The notes beneath the pieces are model-generated. The model was not told where the DNA came from. It ran no database searches and worked only from the letters and a program-made list of their open reading frames with translations. From Flavobacteriales bacterium (GTDB lineage: Bacteria; Bacteroidota; Bacteroidia; Flavobacteriales_D; Crocinitomicaceae), in the NCBI GenBank assembly GCA_947458985.1, contig CANHBA010000013.1, positions 1-22,326 of the forward strand: a stretch of DNA of 22,326 nt, written 5' to 3'. The position numbers and the translations under genes are program-made. This document shows positions 21,799 through 22,326 of this stretch, piece after piece. The stretch's first letter is position 1. Each line of letters opens with the position of its first letter.

Positions 21799-22326
21799 CT
21801 AGCGCAGCAAATTGACGTGGCCCGTAAGTACCTTGCGCTCGTCGAGGTCAGGGTTTTTGTACAAAATACGATAAGTGTACATGCCAGTTGGCGCTTGAAG
21901 TGCATCTGGTCCGTAAGTGCCATCCCAGCCAACAAGTGCATTGCGACTTTCAAATATCACTTCACCCCAGCGATTGTAAACTGTGAATTCGTAATTCTGA
22001 GGATCGTAACCCGAATAGAATACCGGACAAAAAACTTGATTGTTTTGGTCGCCATCAGGGGTAAAGCTGTTTGGAATGTAAAGCAACTCGTTGTACTGGT
22101 AGCCAATGCTTATTGAGGTAGCGTCAGCACAAAGTAGATCGGTAAGCGCAGTAAGCGTGACAGTATAACCATTCATTGTATTTTGAAATACGTGTGAAGG
22201 TTCAAAATCATAGGCAAATTGTCCGTCGCCGAAATCCCAAACATAGTTGGTGGCACCCAGTGAAAGGTTCGAGAACATGACGTACTGCGCTTCTTGTGTA
22301 AATACGCCAATTGGCGATTCAAAATC
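21799..22326 (-). CDS. T9SS cargo protein: PKD domain and type B (gliding-motility-associated) sorting domain, C-terminal end only
   Basis: The frame is open through the right edge; the 16 codons beyond the internal ATG at 22278 continue the domain, so the start lies outside. The first part is the end of a PKD domain (SLGATNYVWDFGDGQ, then a YDFEPSHVF segment and YTVTLTAL). The last 90 or so residues are the CHU_C/type B sorting domain: LLYIPNSFTPDGDQNNQVF, FTVYNRWGEVIFESRN, GWDGTYG, PTGMYTYRILYK and a terminal TGHVNLLR. Proteins with this domain are exported across the outer membrane by the type IX secretion system and are often very large adhesins. The cargo function lies in the missing N-terminal part. 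The gene precedes the glycan export module by 42 nt on the same strand. Confidence 0.93.
   Translation of the reverse strand, partial: DFESPIGVFTQEAQYVMFSNLSLGATNYVWDFGDGQFAYDFEPSHVFQNTMNGYTVTLTALTDLLCADATSISIGYQYNELLYIPNSFTPDGDQNNQVFCPVFYSGYDPQNYEFTVYNRWGEVIFESRNALVGWDGTYGPDALQAPTGMYTYRILYKNPDLDERKVLTGHVNLLR

Noticed and set aside
1..22326. CRISPR array, tRNA or rRNA genes, insertion sequence, phage or restriction/defence genes
   Set aside because: No regularly spaced repeats, cloverleaf-like segments, rRNA stretches, transposase motifs or defence-type domains were found on reading the window. A tRNA scan would settle the RNA genes.

Overview
This window looks like chromosomal DNA from a member of the Bacteroidota, most likely the Flavobacteriales. 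The evidence is a T9SS type B sorting domain at the right edge, signal peptides ending in ...FGQ, a near absence of Shine-Dalgarno sequences, TAnnTTTG promoter boxes next to several starts, a YkuD_2-type L,D-transpeptidase, a DUF4292-type lipoprotein and a degenerate EnvC. Genus and species cannot be told from the sequence alone. I see no rRNA, tRNA, CRISPR array, insertion sequence, integrase or phage gene.

Layout. (1) 1-773 (+) is the C-terminal half of a polysaccharide flippase cut by the left edge. (2) 6408-770 (-) is a run of five genes: secreted paralog C, a secreted L,D-transpeptidase-like protein, secreted paralogs B and A, and a pterin-4a-carbinolamine dehydratase. A, B and C are one uncharacterised family of about 500 residues; B and C also share their upstream DNA. 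This run is the least explained part of the window. (3) 6531-7691 (+) is dxr of the MEP isoprenoid pathway. (4) 12466-7698 (-) is serS followed by a very large outer-membrane beta-barrel-like protein whose start has a textbook Shine-Dalgarno. (5) 12593-17873 (+) is a five-gene array: dUTPase, sugar nucleotidyltransferase, TPR lipoprotein, DUF4292-type lipoprotein and EnvC-like LytM/M23 protein. Gaps are at most 7 nt and the last four reading frames overlap. (6) 21756-17845 (-) is a polysaccharide module: Wzx-type flippase, Wzz-type chain-length regulator and O-antigen ligase/polymerase. It is preceded at the right edge (22326-21799) by the end of a PKD-containing T9SS cargo protein.

Theme. 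Apart from serS, dut, dxr and the pterin enzyme, almost everything is cell-envelope related: surface glycan assembly and export, lipoproteins, peptidoglycan remodelling, outer-membrane protein and secreted proteins. Genes are tightly packed. No stretch over 300 nt lacks a gene; the longest intergenic regions are about 110-126 nt (4121-4231, 6409-6530, 12467-12592), and each holds regulatory-looking sequence. The three convergent junctions overlap or nearly touch and leave no room for an intrinsic terminator between the genes.

The best candidates for something undescribed are the A/B/C secreted paralog family wrapped around an L,D-transpeptidase with a shared palindrome-bearing upstream block, and the large beta-barrel-like protein with its unusual Shine-Dalgarno.
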